A stretch of DNA of 64,000 nucleotides from Desulfobacteraceae bacterium (GTDB taxonomy: Bacteria > Desulfobacterota > Desulfobacteria > Desulfobacterales > Desulfosalsimonadaceae). Shown one piece after another: positions 63,641-64,000 of this stretch (position 1 is the stretch's first letter; the number at the start of each line of letters is the position of its first letter). A model generated the notes under the pieces. That model was not told where the DNA came from, did no database searches, and saw only the letters and a program-made list of their open reading frames with translations. The stretch lies in NCBI GenBank assembly GCA_014237465.1, contig JABZFM010000006.1, forward strand, positions 1 to 64,000, given 5' to 3'. Made by a program: the position numbers and the translations under genes.

Positions 63641-63680
63641 AAAAAAACAGGGAGAAAGGATTCCCCCTTCTCCCTGTTTT
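63641..63680 (-). terminator. Intrinsic terminator of the right-edge gene
   Basis: AAAACAGGGAGAA (63644-63656) pairs perfectly with TTCTCCCTGTTTT (63668-63680) over 13 bp with an 11-base loop. On the minus strand a T7 tract follows. It comes after the gene at the right edge and before the secreted-protein gene. Confidence 0.85.
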
Positions 63681-63731
63681 CAGTTCAATATTGTTGAATC
63701 AGTTTAACGCTGATTCGAGTATTATAACTTA

Positions 63732-64000
63732 TTATTTCATGTCTTCTAAAAAGCTGCCCGCATAAACTTCCCAACCCTGAAGCGGCAGGTAACCCATGGA
63801 TGCGCCGTCAATGGTGTCAGCGATCATGGCAAAACCGGTTGCCGGGAAATCAGCAGTCACTGTCAGGTAGCTTTTTGCATCGCCCAAAGTTCCCGTGCTG
63901 GTCATGGCTGCTGTCAGGTCAGCAATAGTGGTCAGGTAAATACCGTTGCCGGGAATTGTCACATCCAGGGTTCCGACATCACCGTCATCTTCGTACATGG
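63732..64000 (-). CDS. Secreted-type protein, 5' part beyond window
   Basis: Only the last 89 or so codons are seen; the frame is open to the edge. The visible part has NGIYLTTIADLTAAMTSTGT and ends in a short helix (GSFLEDMK). No family is recognised. The sequence is small-residue and acid rich, as in exported proteins, and the gene has its own terminator, so it may be the last gene of a further secreted-protein unit. Confidence 0.5.
   Translation of the reverse strand, partial: MYEDDGDVGTLDVTIPGNGIYLTTIADLTAAMTSTGTLGDAKSYLTVTADFPATGFAMIADTIDGASMGYLPLQGWEVYAGSFLEDMK

Overview
The window looks like chromosomal DNA of a Gram-negative anaerobe, most likely a Desulfobacterales-type member of the Desulfobacterota. 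This is inferred from gene content: a PxxKW cysteine-rich protein, a DUF6165 protein, a 2-hydroxyacyl-CoA dehydratase-type subunit, a three-PAS sigma-54 activator beside acyl-CoA genes, and Kdo/heptose LPS genes. No rRNA, tRNA or CRISPR array was recognised.

Region 1 (1-6.95 kb) is accessory. It holds the end of a fibronectin-III-repeat protein, a repeat cluster, an ECHDC3-like crotonase without the catalytic glutamates, three toxin-antitoxin operons (BrnT/BrnA-like, AbrB-type VapBC, Phd-VapC), a lone dehydratase subunit, a methyltransferase and small orphan genes. Three sites with the architecture of integron attC sites (1044-1103, 5747-5815, 6159-6228) lie in it; two fit well, and one small ORF sits between two of them like a gene cassette. 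No integrase is visible.

Region 2 (7-21 kb) is metabolic: acyl-CoA ligase, PAS-AAA-Fis activator, enoyl-CoA hydratase, pyruvate kinase, a zinc-ribbon protein, argJ, truA, a YigI-like thioesterase, a ClC channel with CBS domains and a class I aminotransferase.

Region 3 (21-29.3 kb) makes LPS core and O-antigen: O-antigen ligase, GT4, GT2 and GT9 glycosyltransferases, a TagB-like transferase, a beta-propeller protein, DUF6165 and Kdo kinase. Two kinds of short dispersed element occur here; their ends form the stop codons or last codons of host genes.

Region 4 (29.4-42.3 kb) has a haem-motif TolB-like lipoprotein next to a cis/trans fatty-acid isomerase (Cti) and a glyoxalase-II-like hydrolase, a YkgJ-type protein, the PxxKW protein, kdsD, an unusual phosphofructokinase, an LpoA-like lipoprotein and two tandem DUF4124 proteins.

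Region 5 (42.5-59 kb) is one long minus-strand polysaccharide locus: four sulfotransferases, a Wzm/Wzt ABC exporter, a WecA-like transferase fused to a sugar-epimerase-type membrane/Rossmann module, an SDR epimerase, several GT2 enzymes, a TMTC-like TPR membrane protein, a methyltransferase-GT2 fusion and an FkbM methyltransferase. The three promoter-proximal enzymes share a 14-residue coiled-coil repeat. The likely product is an O-antigen or capsule that is methylated and sulfated.

Region 6 (59.3-64 kb) encodes secreted proteins, including an 835-residue protein resembling oomycete transglutaminase elicitors, and a four-helix-bundle gene. Heptanucleotide tandem repeats lie between these genes.
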